From an uncultured Bacilli bacterium (GTDB taxonomy: Bacteria; Bacillota_I; Bacilli_A; RF39; UBA660): a stretch of 42,141 nt of DNA. The translations under genes were made by a program, and so were the position numbers. The notes below the pieces were generated by a model. It was given only the letters and a program-made list of their open reading frames with translations. It was not told the origin of the DNA and did not search any database. The DNA lies in contig CANROK010000006.1 in assembly GCA_947632205.1 (NCBI GenBank), forward strand, positions 1-42,141. The letters run 5' to 3'. Positions 8,938-18,674 of this stretch are shown piece after piece; the first letter of the stretch is position 1, and every line of letters starts with the position of its first letter.

Positions 8938-10815
8938 ATGCAAACTAATGAAAAAGAAGTTCTTTTAAATCTGAGTAAAAAAGAATTAAATTTATTTAAT
9001 ACTATAAAATTGTATAAATTACTTTTAAAATTATCTAATGATGATCTTCCTTTAGTAAAACTTTTTTTAAATAGTTATTATAATATAGAATTTTTACCAG
9101 AAGATTTATATAAAACATTTCTATACTTAATTAATACTGATAAATATAAAGAATTATTTACTATTTTACTTAAACGAAATATTTATGATTTAATTAATTT
9201 TTTTAAAAGCGAAAAAGAAATAATAAAGAATGTCAATAATATTATTAATCCAATAGATTATTTTAAACTTCCTACTAAACAAATTAAATATATATTTCAT
9301 CTTCTAAAAAATATTGATTTTAAAAATGATGATTTATTGTTAAAAAAACTACTTTTAAATAAGCCAGAATGGAAAATAAAACCTACTTGTTTTAATACTG
9401 ATGAAGAGTTAATGAAAATTGCTATTAAAATGTATCTTTCAATAGGACTTGATAATACAATTGATCTTTTGAATGGTAAATATGGTGTAATAGATTATGA
9501 AATAATTTATTACTTATTTAATAATTTAAATACTAAAGATATTAATAATGATAATAATGTTGTATTTAATGAATTTTTATTTAATAATAAAAAAGATGCT
9601 AATAACATAATGAGATTAGTGTTAGAGGGTAATTTCATGGAATTATTTATTAATTTTGATTATTTTTACAATAATTTAAGTTATTATATTGAATTATTAG
9701 GAACTAAGTTTAATAGAATAAAATTATCTATTCTTTTAAAAGAAAAATATATAGCTTCCTTAATAGAGAACCCTGAAATAAATGGTAATGTAATTGAAGA
9801 TATGGTATCGTCATACTATCATAAATACGATATTACTGATAATAGAAGGCAAATTATTAATAAAAATATGGATGCTTATGCAAAGTTAAAATTAAAAAAT
9901 AAATCTTCAATTATTCAAGTTTCTATTCCTAAGTTTGGCGAATTTAATTTTGAATTATTACCTTTAGATGATATAAGAAATTTAGTAATTGGATATCGGG
10001 CTGGGAATTGTTTTAGAATAAATGGTGATGCTTTTGTTTTATTTCATAACTTTTTAACTAATCCTCATATGCGTATTTTATCTATTTCGACAGATAAATA
10101 TAAAGATTTTGGCATGGTGTTATTAATGCGTAATGGTAATGTTTTAATCGCCCAAGGAATAGAGATGAGTAAAAGAGTATCAGATATAGATAGTGAAGAG
10201 TTATATAACTCTGTAAGAATGGCAATTAAGTTTATTATGGATAAGATTAATAGCGAAAATGATGAAATAGTTGCAAGTATTATAGGATTATCTAATAGTA
10301 ATACTGCTCCATATAATCATAATATTTTACCTTTTATTATTAATCCTATTTTAGATAGTAGTAACAATTTTTATAATGGCGTATATAATTATCAAGGGTT
10401 ATTAGATTTAAAGAATGGTAAAACTTTAAAAGATATAAAGCTTTTTATTCCAAGTAGTTTATATTCTGATAACAATAATAAAATTTATAGAAGAAATGAA
10501 TTTACATCTCTAAATAGTGTTTCGTATAGAGAAATTGAAAAAATATTAATTTCCTTAAGATATGAAAAATTTAGAAAAGCTAAAATGGAAGAGTCAATAA
10601 ATTATTATAATAATTTATTTGAGAAACGTGAAGTATATGCAGTATGTACTTTAAATTGGTATATTCGCGTCTTTCAAGATGGCTTTATAGATACTTATCT
10701 AAATTCTGATAATCCTACTATAGTAGAAGAATATAATTTAGAAATGCAAAAAATTGAAAGAGAATTTAGTAAACAAAAATTAATTAAAGAAAAGAAGAAT
10801 ATTTTAAGAAAATAA
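8938..10815 (+). CDS. Large unrecognised protein, 625 aa
   Basis: ATG at 8938 follows TAGGGGTG. Residues 1-330 look like a long series of Leu/Ile/Asn-rich amphipathic helices, possibly a helical-repeat scaffold. From about residue 345 the protein changes character: it contains LVIGYRAGNCFRINGDAF, then a beta-rich stretch with GMVLLMRNGNVLIAQGIEM (about 395-415), which looks like the conserved core. The Cys in AGNCFR could be functional. The last ~40 residues are a charged helix. It has no signal peptide and no membrane segment. Its own promoter and lack of close neighbours suggest a single-gene unit. The pattern faintly recalls PcfJ-type proteins, but I cannot support that assignment. Confidence 0.8.
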   Translation: MQTNEKEVLLNLSKKELNLFNTIKLYKLLLKLSNDDLPLVKLFLNSYYNIEFLPEDLYKTFLYLINTDKYKELFTILLKRNIYDLINFFKSEKEIIKNVNNIINPIDYFKLPTKQIKYIFHLLKNIDFKNDDLLLKKLLLNKPEWKIKPTCFNTDEELMKIAIKMYLSIGLDNTIDLLNGKYGVIDYEIIYYLFNNLNTKDINNDNNVVFNEFLFNNKKDANNIMRLVLEGNFMELFINFDYFYNNLSYYIELLGTKFNRIKLSILLKEKYIASLIENPEINGNVIEDMVSSYYHKYDITDNRRQIINKNMDAYAKLKLKNKSSIIQVSIPKFGEFNFELLPLDDIRNLVIGYRAGNCFRINGDAFVLFHNFLTNPHMRILSISTDKYKDFGMVLLMRNGNVLIAQGIEMSKRVSDIDSEELYNSVRMAIKFIMDKINSENDEIVASIIGLSNSNTAPYNHNILPFIINPILDSSNNFYNGVYNYQGLLDLKNGKTLKDIKLFIPSSLYSDNNNKIYRRNEFTSLNSVSYREIEKILISLRYEKFRKAKMEESINYYNNLFEKREVYAVCTLNWYIRVFQDGFIDTYLNSDNPTIVEEYNLEMQKIEREFSKQKLIKEKKNILRK

Positions 10816-10857
10816 ATTAGATATTACATTTTTTTAATAGTCTAATTACTAGAATTA

Positions 10858-10866
10858 TGATATATT
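10858..10866 (+). promoter_or_regulatory. Candidate extended -10 for the plsC operon
   Basis: TGA-TATATT at 10858-10866 sits 18 bases before the plsC ATG. No good -35 is present (TAGTCT at 10838-10843 with 17-bp spacing), so the promoter is tentative. Confidence 0.35.
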
Positions 10867-10883
10867 ATTGATATGGTGATTTT

Positions 10884-11534
10884 ATGTTACTATTGATAAT
10901 TTTAATATTAATTTGTTTAAATATAATTTTTATCATTTTTAAATCATATAAGCAAAATGAATTTAATATGTTTTGGTTTAACTTTGGTAAATATAGTTTA
11001 GGTTGGTTATTTAAATTTTATTATCCTTTCAAAGTTATTAATAAAGTAGATATACCTGATGGTCCCATCATTGTCTGTGGTAACCATATTCATTTAATGG
11101 ATCAATTTCTACCTATTTTAAATATTAATAGACCAATTCACTATTTAGCGAAAATTGAATATTTTAATAATAAGAAAACAAGATGGTTTTTTAAAGGTAC
11201 AGGATGTATACCTGTAAATAGAGAAATTCATGATCAAAATGCTAAAGATAAAGCAATGGAAGTATTAAATAAAGGTCTTGCTTTAGGAATATTTCCGGAA
11301 GGGACAAGAAATCGAAGCAATAAACCATTATTACCATTTAAATATGGTGCAGTATCAATGGCTATTAAAAGTAACGCAACAATTATTCCTTTTGCAATTA
11401 AAGGTGAATATAAATTTAGAAGTAAAAATTTAAAAATTATTTTTGGTAAACCTTATAAAGTTGAAACAGACGATATTCCTAAAGAAACTGCTAAATTAGA
11501 AAAAATAATTCTTAAATTATTAAAAGAAAATTGA
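10884..11534 (+). CDS. plsC: 1-acyl-sn-glycerol-3-phosphate acyltransferase
   Basis: Membrane acyltransferase that makes phosphatidic acid from lysophosphatidic acid. Residues 1-19 are a hydrophobic membrane anchor (LLLIILILICLNIIFIIF). The catalytic HX4D motif is GNHIHLMDQ (His68, Asp73), and the substrate-binding motif is FPEGTRNRS (about 137-145). The 216-aa length is normal for the short PlsC family. ATG follows a weak GGTGAT. It begins a run of four tightly packed genes (plsC, hydrolase, murF-like, ddl), which suggests coordinated membrane and wall synthesis. Confidence 0.93.
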   Translation: MLLLIILILICLNIIFIIFKSYKQNEFNMFWFNFGKYSLGWLFKFYYPFKVINKVDIPDGPIIVCGNHIHLMDQFLPILNINRPIHYLAKIEYFNNKKTRWFFKGTGCIPVNREIHDQNAKDKAMEVLNKGLALGIFPEGTRNRSNKPLLPFKYGAVSMAIKSNATIIPFAIKGEYKFRSKNLKIIFGKPYKVETDDIPKETAKLEKIILKLLKEN

Positions 11535-11542
11535 GGTGTGTT

Positions 11543-12280
11543 ATGTTAGTAAAAGATGTATTTGTCAATTATGAATATCATAAGAATAAGAAAGATACAA
11601 CGATTGTCTTTTTACATGGCTGGGGTCAAAATATAGAAATGATGAAACCCCTTGCAGAATTCTACGATAAATATTTTAATACCCTTATTGTCGATTTACC
11701 TGGCTTTGGTAAAAGTGCAGAACCGAAAGATGCATTTAGTACCCTTGATTATGTAGAATTTATTCATGAATTACTTATGAAATTAGAAATAAATAAAGTA
11801 ATATTAGTAGGTCATTCTTTTGGAGGCCGAATATCTTTATTGTATGCCAGCATGTATCCTGTATATAAATTAATATGTCTTGCTAGTCCATATTGTCCAG
11901 AAAGTACAAAAATAACATTTAAAACTAAGGTATATAAAAAGATTAGAAAAATAAAATGTTTAAGATTTTTAAGTGATTATATGCGTAAAAAGAATGGTTC
12001 CTCTGATTATAATAATGCTAGTGAAATAATGAAAGGGGTACTTGTTAAAGCCGTAAATACTAATTTAGAAGAAGATGTCAAAAATATTAAGTGTCCAACC
12101 TTATTGGTGTGGGGTGATTTAGATGCGGCCGTGCCAATTAAAAGAGCATATGAACTTAAGAATTTAATAAAAGATGCTGGGGTAGTTGTCTTTAATGGTG
12201 CAACCCATTATGCCTACTTAGAAAGAATTAATGAACTCGTAGTAGTCTTAGATAATTTCTTGGAGGTAGATAGAAAATGA
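11543..12280 (+). CDS. Alpha/beta hydrolase
   Basis: Serine hydrolase of the alpha/beta fold. The oxyanion-hole strand is TIVFLHGWGQN, the nucleophile elbow GHSFGGR gives Ser92, the acid is in WGDLDAAVP (Asp194) and the histidine in NGATHYAYLER (His222), so the triad is complete. It has no signal peptide. The start chosen is ATG 11543 with GAGGTG at 11533-11538. A TTG at 11531 overlaps the plsC stop and lies upstream of the ribosome site. Its end overlaps the murF-like gene by 4 bases (ATGA). The substrate is unknown. Position between plsC and a Mur ligase suggests a lipid- or envelope-related ester, which is inference. Confidence 0.88.
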   Translation: MLVKDVFVNYEYHKNKKDTTIVFLHGWGQNIEMMKPLAEFYDKYFNTLIVDLPGFGKSAEPKDAFSTLDYVEFIHELLMKLEINKVILVGHSFGGRISLLYASMYPVYKLICLASPYCPESTKITFKTKVYKKIRKIKCLRFLSDYMRKKNGSSDYNNASEIMKGVLVKAVNTNLEEDVKNIKCPTLLVWGDLDAAVPIKRAYELKNLIKDAGVVVFNGATHYAYLERINELVVVLDNFLEVDRK

Positions 12281-13845
12281 TTTTATTAGTATATATATTT
12301 GTAATTCCTTATCTATTTATCTTAACTAAACATAATTTACATGTCTTCCAACAAAATTTTTATAATGAAAATAATCGTTATTTAAAATGGGGTATTAAAA
12401 ATATAAAAGAAGTTTTAAATATTTATGATATCTTATTACTTATCTTAAATATTATAAATAAATTTATTAAAAATAAATATTTAATGCTTATTAATATTTT
12501 ATATTTAGTATTATATATTTATAAATATAATAATTTAAAAAAAGAACAAGTTAAAATACCACTTAAGATAACAAGTAGAATTAAAAGATTATTATTTACT
12601 ATTTTTATAATCTACTTGTTACCATTCATATTTATTTATTTTAATATTTATGATTCATATTTAATTAATTTATTAATAACTATTAATTTCTTAGTAATAT
12701 ATATAGCAAATATTATTAATAAACCAATTGAAAAATATGTATTTCATTATTATAAAAGTAAAGCCATGAAAAAACTTAAGAATATGCCTAATTTAGAAGT
12801 TATTGGTATTACGGGTAGTTATGGTAAAACTAGTAGTAAAAATATTTTAAATGATATATTAAGTGTTAAATATAATACTATTGCTAGTCCTAAAAATTAT
12901 AATACACAATATGGTCTTATCATGACTATTAATAACTATTTAGATAAATATAATGATTATTTTATTGCGGAAATGGGTGCTTTTAAAAGAGGAAGAATAA
13001 AATTATTATGTGATTTAGTTAAGCCCAAATATGGTATTTTAACTATTATTGGGGAAGCTCACTTAGAAACATTTAAAAGTAAAGAAAATATTCAAAAAGG
13101 CAAATTTGAATTAATTGAAAGTTTACCTAGTAATGGACTAGCTATTTTAAATAGAGATGACTCTTATCAAGTAAGTTATAAGTTAAATAATAATTGTGAG
13201 GTTAAATGGATAGGTATCGATAATAAAGAGGCAGATATTTATGCCAGTGATATTAAAATGACTAAAGATGGTATGGAATTTCTTGTTCATTTTAAAGATA
13301 AAAGAAAAGTATTATTTAAAACTAAATTATTAGGTAAACCAAATATTTATAATATTTTAGCAGGTATTACTTTTGGTGAATATGTTCATATGAGTGATTC
13401 GGAGTTACAAAGAGGAGTATCTTTAATAAAACCAATTGAACATCGTTTAGAAATCAAAAAATTAAGTAATTATACAATTATTGATGATGCTTATAATTCT
13501 AATCCCGTTGGTTCTAGGATGGCTTTGGATGTTTTAAAGATGATGCCTGGCGAAAAAATAATTGTGACACCGGGTATGATTGAACTTGGTGATAATGAAT
13601 ATAGACAAAACTATGAATTTGGTAGTAAAATTAGTGAGGTAGCCGATTTAGTTATTTTAGTTGGTAAAAAACAAACTAAACCAATACTAGATGGCCTAAA
13701 GGATAAAGGGTATGATAATAATAAAATTAAAATTATTAATGATGTGAAAGAAGCTTTTACCATAGTAGATAATTTAAAAATTAAAAAAGATGCATATATT
13801 TTATTAGAAAATGATTTACCTGATATCTTTAATGAGAGGAAGTAA
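12277..13845 (+). CDS. Membrane-anchored MurF-like Mur ligase
   Basis: Mur ligase with an unusual N-terminus. Residues 1-150 hold about five hydrophobic segments (near 1-16, 49-60, 68-85, 104-121, 129-147) in place of the soluble UDP-binding domain of standard MurF. The ATP-binding loop is GITGSYGKTSSKN (177-189), followed by the central-domain EMGAFKRGRI and HLETFKSKENI and the C-terminal domain with EHRLEIKK, DDAYNSNP and PGMIELG, which are typical of MurF. The likely reaction is addition of D-Ala-D-Ala to the UDP-MurNAc-peptide, supported by ddl starting 3 bases downstream. No other murF is in the window, and a different ligase activity is possible. Confidence 0.85.
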   Translation: MILLVYIFVIPYLFILTKHNLHVFQQNFYNENNRYLKWGIKNIKEVLNIYDILLLILNIINKFIKNKYLMLINILYLVLYIYKYNNLKKEQVKIPLKITSRIKRLLFTIFIIYLLPFIFIYFNIYDSYLINLLITINFLVIYIANIINKPIEKYVFHYYKSKAMKKLKNMPNLEVIGITGSYGKTSSKNILNDILSVKYNTIASPKNYNTQYGLIMTINNYLDKYNDYFIAEMGAFKRGRIKLLCDLVKPKYGILTIIGEAHLETFKSKENIQKGKFELIESLPSNGLAILNRDDSYQVSYKLNNNCEVKWIGIDNKEADIYASDIKMTKDGMEFLVHFKDKRKVLFKTKLLGKPNIYNILAGITFGEYVHMSDSELQRGVSLIKPIEHRLEIKKLSNYTIIDDAYNSNPVGSRMALDVLKMMPGEKIIVTPGMIELGDNEYRQNYEFGSKISEVADLVILVGKKQTKPILDGLKDKGYDNNKIKIINDVKEAFTIVDNLKIKKDAYILLENDLPDIFNERK

Positions 13846-13848
13846 AAT

Positions 13849-15018
13849 ATGAAATTAAAAGTTGGTGTTATTTTTGGCGGTCAAAGCGTAGAACATGAAA
13901 TAAGTGTTATTTCCGCTTTACAAGCAATAGATAATATTAATAAAGATACTTATGATGTTATACCTATCTATATATCTAAAAATAAAGATTGGTATACAGG
14001 AGATGTACTATTTAATATCGAAAATTATAAAGATTTAGATGAACTTATTAAAAAATGTAAAAGAGTAGTACTGCAAAAAATAGATGATGAATTTTGTTTA
14101 GTTCATTATCGTAAATTATTTTCCCAAGTTATAACTAATGTTGATGTAGTAATCCCTATTGTTCATGGTCAAAATGTGGAAGATGGTACTTTACAAGGTT
14201 ACTTAGAAACAGTTGGTATTCCTTATGCATCAAGTAAAGTTTTGGGTTCAAGTTTAGGTCAAGATAAAGTTGTTATGAAACAAATCTTTAAATCTTGTGA
14301 TATTCCTATTGTTCCTTATTTATGGTTTTATGATAATGAATATTTAGAAGATCCTGATAAATATTTAAAAGAAATAGATAAACTTGGTTATCCGGTTGTT
14401 GTAAAACCAGCATCTCTAGGTAGTAGTATCGGTATTAAATTTGTAGCAAGTAAAGATGAGATTGAAGATGCCATAAACGATGCGATTAGTTATGATAATA
14501 AAATTATTATTGAAAAGGGTATAGATAACTTAATTGAAGTTAATTGTAGTGTTTTAGGTAGTTATGATAATATGACTACTAGTAGTTTAGAACAAGTTTT
14601 AAGTGCTCATGATATATTAACTTTTAAAGATAAATATATTGGTAGTGGTAAAACAAAAGGCCATAGTAAAGGTATGGCTTCAACTAGTAGGATTATTCCT
14701 GCTAGTATTAGTAAAGAATTAACGAGTAAAATAAAAGAAACTTCTAAGGATGTATTTAGAGTACTAAACTTAAGTGGCGTAGTAAGAATCGATTATTTAA
14801 TTAATGGTAAAACAAATGAATACTATGTTAATGAACCCAATACTATTCCTGGCTCGCTTGCATTTTATCTTTGGGAAGCTGATGGTAAAAAATATAGTGA
14901 ATTACTTGATGATTTAATTAAAATAGCTATCAAAGAATATAAAATGAAAAGTAAAAAAGTTACTAAGTTTGATACTAATGTTTTAAAAGATTATAAAAAG
15001 AGTGGTATAAAAAAATAA
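13849..15018 (+). CDS. ddl: D-alanine--D-alanine ligase
   Basis: ATP-grasp enzyme making D-Ala-D-Ala for the preceding Mur ligase. Motifs: GGQSVEHEISVISALQA at the N-terminus, PVVVKPASLGSSIGIKF, EKGIDNLIEVNCSVLG, the omega-loop with KDKYIGSG, and the metal-binding EYYVNEPNTIPG. A Lys-Tyr pair is present in the omega-loop, where D-Ala-D-Lac ligases usually have Phe, so a normal D-Ala-D-Ala product is expected. The 389-aa length is slightly long. AGAGGAAG precedes the ATG. Confidence 0.95.
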   Translation: MKLKVGVIFGGQSVEHEISVISALQAIDNINKDTYDVIPIYISKNKDWYTGDVLFNIENYKDLDELIKKCKRVVLQKIDDEFCLVHYRKLFSQVITNVDVVIPIVHGQNVEDGTLQGYLETVGIPYASSKVLGSSLGQDKVVMKQIFKSCDIPIVPYLWFYDNEYLEDPDKYLKEIDKLGYPVVVKPASLGSSIGIKFVASKDEIEDAINDAISYDNKIIIEKGIDNLIEVNCSVLGSYDNMTTSSLEQVLSAHDILTFKDKYIGSGKTKGHSKGMASTSRIIPASISKELTSKIKETSKDVFRVLNLSGVVRIDYLINGKTNEYYVNEPNTIPGSLAFYLWEADGKKYSELLDDLIKIAIKEYKMKSKKVTKFDTNVLKDYKKSGIKK

Positions 15019-15045
15019 AATGCGATTAAATTTCTCGCATTTTTT
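15017..15045. terminator. Bidirectional terminator between ddl and def
   Basis: AAAATGCGA (15017-15025) pairs with TCGCATTTT (15035-15043), flanked by A and T tracts, so it can serve both converging operons. It touches the stop codons of both genes. Confidence 0.85.
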
Positions 15046-15577
15046 CTTTATCTTTATATGGGTTTTTCTTATCAATTTTATCTACAAATAAGATACCATT
15101 TAAGTGATCCATTTCATGTTGGAACGCTACTGATAAATCTTCTCTTACTCTTATTTCACAAGTATTACCATCTATATCTTGGTAAGATACGCGCATTCTC
15201 GCATATCTTGGCACAATACCATCTACTTCCCGGTTAACACTTAAACAACCTTCGCCTTCACCAACATATATTAATTCTTCACTATGACTAATCATTTTGG
15301 GATTGATAATAACATAATTTTGAAATTTTTCTTCATCAACTTCTTCAACTATAACGAAGATGTTTTTGGGTATTCCAAGTTGAATAAAAGCAAGTCCCAT
15401 CCCAGGTCTTAAGTTATATTCTTCTGAATATTTTTCAATTTGACTCATTGTTAAATAAGTAATTATATCTTGAATTAACTTTTTATCTTCTTTACTTAAA
15501 GGAAACTTAACTGGTTTACTTTTCGTTCTTAAAACTTTATGAAATTCATCTAAAATATTAATCTTTGGTAACTCCAT
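15026..15577 (-). CDS. def: Peptide deformylase
   Basis: Metallo-enzyme removing the formyl group from nascent N-termini. All three family motifs are present: GMGLAFIQLG (GxGLAxxQ), GEGCLSV with the metal-binding Cys, and QHEMDHLNGI (HExxH). The 183-aa length fits the Gram-positive type with the extra loop between motifs. The start has GAAAGGAAAT upstream, placed within the 3' end of the preceding minus-strand gene (20-base overlap), which suggests translational coupling. Confidence 0.95.
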   Translation of the reverse strand: MELPKINILDEFHKVLRTKSKPVKFPLSKEDKKLIQDIITYLTMSQIEKYSEEYNLRPGMGLAFIQLGIPKNIFVIVEEVDEEKFQNYVIINPKMISHSEELIYVGEGEGCLSVNREVDGIVPRYARMRVSYQDIDGNTCEIRVREDLSVAFQHEMDHLNGILFVDKIDKKNPYKDKEKMREI

Positions 15578-16322
15578 AGTATTTATTTCCTTTCATTCTT
15601 CTTTTAATCATTATTTGATCAATTTTATTCATTCTTATATTATAAGCATTATAATCTTCGTCAGTAATATTGCCTTCTTTAATTATATCTAAATAATTAT
15701 TATATTCTTTTTCTAATTCTTCATAGTGAATATTATTTATTAACAATTCTTCTTCATAATTTTTAATAAACATACCCATTTCTATTACTTGACGATAGTT
15801 GATTGTTATTTTATTAGTTTTAGCATTTTTACGATATATGTATCTATTTAAAAATTCTTCTAAATATTTATTTACTTCATCTATTGGATAGTTACTCTTT
15901 AATAAACTATTATAATGGGCATTAATAATTAATAAATCTTCGTTAAAGGCATGAACATTTATAAGATAATTGTAATATTTATTTAAGAAGTATTCTAAAA
16001 AAGATGTATTATTAATATTAGTTTGAAAATAATTTTTTATGTATGCAATATTAGTATATTGTAAATCACTATTATATATAGGACCATAATCTAATAATTT
16101 TTTTCCTTTTTTTCCTACTGATATTATACCAATATTGTAATTTAGATATTCTTTTTTTAATAAGTTATTATCAATTAAATAATTTTTTAATTCAAATTCT
16201 TCAGCAAATTGTGATGTAAAATCGACAATGTCTTTTAAGTGCAAAACTTTATCACTTTTCTGAAAATTAATACTTCCATATTTTTTAGCTTCATAACTAT
16301 AATAAACTAATTTATAACCCAT
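15558..16322 (-). CDS. Unrecognised protein, 254 aa, upstream of def
   Basis: Start chosen at the ATG at 16322-16320 with AAGAGG upstream and just inside the expected transcript. An in-frame start further upstream at 16376 would lie inside the -35 box. The protein begins MGYKLVYYSYEAKKYGSINF, is rich in Tyr, Asn, Leu and Lys, is mostly helical after residue 100 and ends in a basic stretch. No motif is recognised. It shares a strong promoter with def and overlaps it by 20 bases, so expression of the two is tied. Confidence 0.75.
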   Translation of the reverse strand: MGYKLVYYSYEAKKYGSINFQKSDKVLHLKDIVDFTSQFAEEFELKNYLIDNNLLKKEYLNYNIGIISVGKKGKKLLDYGPIYNSDLQYTNIAYIKNYFQTNINNTSFLEYFLNKYYNYLINVHAFNEDLLIINAHYNSLLKSNYPIDEVNKYLEEFLNRYIYRKNAKTNKITINYRQVIEMGMFIKNYEEELLINNIHYEELEKEYNNYLDIIKEGNITDEDYNAYNIRMNKIDQIMIKRRMKGNKYYGVTKD

Positions 16323-16347
16323 AATAAAACCTCTTAAAACAATAAAA

Positions 16348-16376
16348 ATTATATCATATATAAGCTTTAATGTCAA
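16348..16376 (-). promoter_or_regulatory. Consensus sigma-A promoter for the def operon
   Basis: On the minus strand TTGACA (16376-16371) and TATAAT (16353-16348) are exactly 17 bp apart, with an extended-10 TGA next to the -10. Confidence 0.88.
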
Positions 16377-16410
16377 ATTGTGTCAAACATATTTACTAAA
16401 TAACATCTTC

Positions 16411-16439
16411 TTGCTTTATCTTAATTGATATAATATAAT
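16411..16439 (+). promoter_or_regulatory. Sigma-A promoter for the gene at 16461
   Basis: TTGCTT (16411-16416), 17 bp, TATAAT (16434-16439). It is divergent from the def operon promoter. Confidence 0.65.
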
Positions 16440-16460
16440 TTAGATAGAGAGTGATTTATT

Positions 16461-16826
16461 ATGAATAAAAAGTATGTGGGCGTTATTTTAATATTTGTAA
16501 CTATGTTAGTTAGTATATTATGTTTAATTAATATTGGTAATGAAGATAATAATAATCCTAAAACTGATGATAATAATCTTTTTGCTATATATTTACAAAC
16601 TAGTAACAATGCTGATAGTTTTAGAAAATCTGCTAAGTTACCAAGCAAAAATGATAATTATGTTTATTCTTATGCTAAGTGTGTTTATTATAATGATAAA
16701 AATAGGGCTATAGAAAATCCTTCAGATTTAATAAGCTATGATTATGATGAGAGTAATAATGGTGTTATTAAAGTTCATACCAATAAAGCCATTACTTGTG
16801 ATTTATATTTTTCTATAAAAAGTTAA
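16461..16826 (+). CDS. Small membrane-anchored extracytoplasmic protein, unknown
   Basis: Residues 1-25 form a basic start plus hydrophobic segment (KKYVGVILIFVTMLVSILCLI), a signal anchor or uncleaved signal. The remaining ~95 residues are polar, Asn/Asp/Tyr-rich, with two Cys residues (AKCVYYN and ITCDLYF) that could form a disulfide outside the cell. The predicted beta-strand pattern at the end suggests a small beta domain. No family is recognised. It has its own promoter and GAGAGTGA before the ATG, and lies just before the lepA promoter. Confidence 0.75.
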   Translation: MNKKYVGVILIFVTMLVSILCLINIGNEDNNNPKTDDNNLFAIYLQTSNNADSFRKSAKLPSKNDNYVYSYAKCVYYNDKNRAIENPSDLISYDYDESNNGVIKVHTNKAITCDLYFSIKS

Positions 16827-16830
16827 TGCT

Positions 16831-16858
16831 TTGATTTTTAAATAAATTATGTTATTAT
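16831..16858 (+). promoter_or_regulatory. Promoter of lepA operon
   Basis: TTGATT (16831-16836), 16 bp, TATTAT (16853-16858), with TGT extension at 16850-16852. The leader before the lepA ATG is only about 10 bases. Confidence 0.55.
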
Positions 16859-16874
16859 TAGTTTGGTGTTTTTT

Positions 16875-18674
16875 ATGCATAACAAAAATATAAGAAATTT
16901 TTCGATAATTGCTCATATTGACCATGGTAAAAGTACGCTTGCTGATCGTATTTTAGAGATTACGGGGGCAGTATCTAAAAGAGAAATGAAAGACCAACTT
17001 TTAGATAGTATGGACATTGAAAGAGAAAGAGGAATAACAATTAAATTAAATACTGTTAAATTAAATTATACTTATAATAATAAAGAGTATATTTTAAATT
17101 TAATAGATACTCCAGGACATGTTGATTTTTCTTATGAAGTTAGTCGTAGTTTAGCGGCTTGTGAAGGTGCAGTTTTAGTTGTTGATGCTGCCCAAGGAAT
17201 TGAAGCTCAAACACTAGCTAATTTATATTTAGCCATGGAACAAAATTTAAAAATTATCCCAGTTATTAATAAAATTGATTTACCTAATGCTGATATTCCG
17301 AAAGTAAAAAAAGAATTAATAGATGTTTTAGGATTTAAAGATGAAGATATTCTTTTATGTAGTGGTAAAACCGGAGTTGGTGTAAAAGAATTATTAGATC
17401 GTATAGTGGAAGTAATACCGGCACCCATAATTAATGAAGAAAAAGAAACAAGGGCTTTAATATATGATTCTTATTTTGATAGTTATAAAGGAGTAGTTTT
17501 ATTAATTAAAGTCGTTGATGGTACAATTAAAATAAAAGATAAAATCAAAATGATGGCTACTAATAAAGTTTTTGAAGTTACTGAATTAGGTGTTAAAACC
17601 CCAAAAGAAGTTAATTTAAACTCTTTAGCAAGCGGTGAAGTTGGCTTTTTATCGGGGGCAATAAAAGATATATCTAGTGTTCATGTTGGTGATACTATAA
17701 CTGTTTTAAGTAGGGAAGCTACAGAACCACTTGCCGGATATCATAAAATGAAACCAATGGTTTATTCTGGAATCTATCCAGTTGAAGCAAATAAATATGA
17801 AATGTTAAAAGATGCTTTAGAAAAGTTAAAATTAAATGATGCATCTCTTACTTTTGAACCTGTAACAAGTGAAGCTTTAGGTTTTGGTTTTCATACTGGT
17901 TTTTTAGGGCTTTTACATAGTGAAATTATAACAACTAGATTAGAAAGAGAATTTAATTTAGATATTGTTGTTACAAGTCCAACTGTTGTATATGAAACTT
18001 ATTTAACGGATGGTAGCATGGTAATTGTGGATAATCCAAGTAAAATGCCGCCAAGAGAAAAAATAAGTGTTATTAAAGAACCATATATTTATACAAATAT
18101 TATTGCTCCATCTAATTGTGTAGGTAGTATCATGGAACTTTGTCAAAATAAAAGAGGTAATTATAAGAGTATGGATTTTATTAATGATACGAGAGTTAAT
18201 ATTCATTATGAACTACCTCTAGCCGAAGTCGTTTATGATTTTTATGATAAACTTAAAAGTAGAACTAGTGGTTATGCTTCATTTGATTATGAACTTATTG
18301 GTTATAAAGAAAGTAATTTAGTAAAAATGGATATCTTACTTAATGGTGATAGAGTTGATGCTTTATCGATGATTGTTCATAAAGATTTTGCTTATGAAAA
18401 GGGAAGAAGTATTACTAAAAAGCTAAGAGAAGTAATACCAAGACAAATGTTTCAAGTTAGTATTCAAGCAAGTATTGGTTCTAAAATAATAGCAAGAGAA
18501 GATATAAGTGCTATGCGCAAAAATGTCCTTGCCAAATGTTATGGTGGCGATATTACAAGAAAGAAAAAACTACTTGAAGCCCAAAAAGAAGGTAAGAAAA
18601 GAATGAAAATGATTGGTAAAGTTGAAGTACCTAGTGAGGCCTTCTTAAAATTATTAGAAAGTGATGATGATTAA
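16875..18674 (+). CDS. lepA: Elongation factor 4 (LepA)
   Basis: Ribosome-bound translational GTPase. The G motifs are [27 protein letters not shown] and SGKTGVG. EF4-specific parts follow: [17 protein letters not shown], the EF-G-like domains, and the C-terminal domain [20 protein letters not shown], ending [13 protein letters not shown]. Length 599 aa is normal. ATG 16875 fits the start of the family. A TTG at 16863 was rejected because it would add four hydrophobic residues and lies next to the promoter. The stop overlaps the next start by one base (TAATG). Confidence 0.96.
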   Translation: MHNKNIRNFSIIAHIDHGKSTLADRILEITGAVSKREMKDQLLDSMDIERERGITIKLNTVKLNYTYNNKEYILNLIDTPGHVDFSYEVSRSLAACEGAVLVVDAAQGIEAQTLANLYLAMEQNLKIIPVINKIDLPNADIPKVKKELIDVLGFKDEDILLCSGKTGVGVKELLDRIVEVIPAPIINEEKETRALIYDSYFDSYKGVVLLIKVVDGTIKIKDKIKMMATNKVFEVTELGVKTPKEVNLNSLASGEVGFLSGAIKDISSVHVGDTITVLSREATEPLAGYHKMKPMVYSGIYPVEANKYEMLKDALEKLKLNDASLTFEPVTSEALGFGFHTGFLGLLHSEIITTRLEREFNLDIVVTSPTVVYETYLTDGSMVIVDNPSKMPPREKISVIKEPYIYTNIIAPSNCVGSIMELCQNKRGNYKSMDFINDTRVNIHYELPLAEVVYDFYDKLKSRTSGYASFDYELIGYKESNLVKMDILLNGDRVDALSMIVHKDFAYEKGRSITKKLREVIPRQMFQVSIQASIGSKIIAREDISAMRKNVLAKCYGGDITRKKKLLEAQKEGKKRMKMIGKVEVPSEAFLKLLESDDD

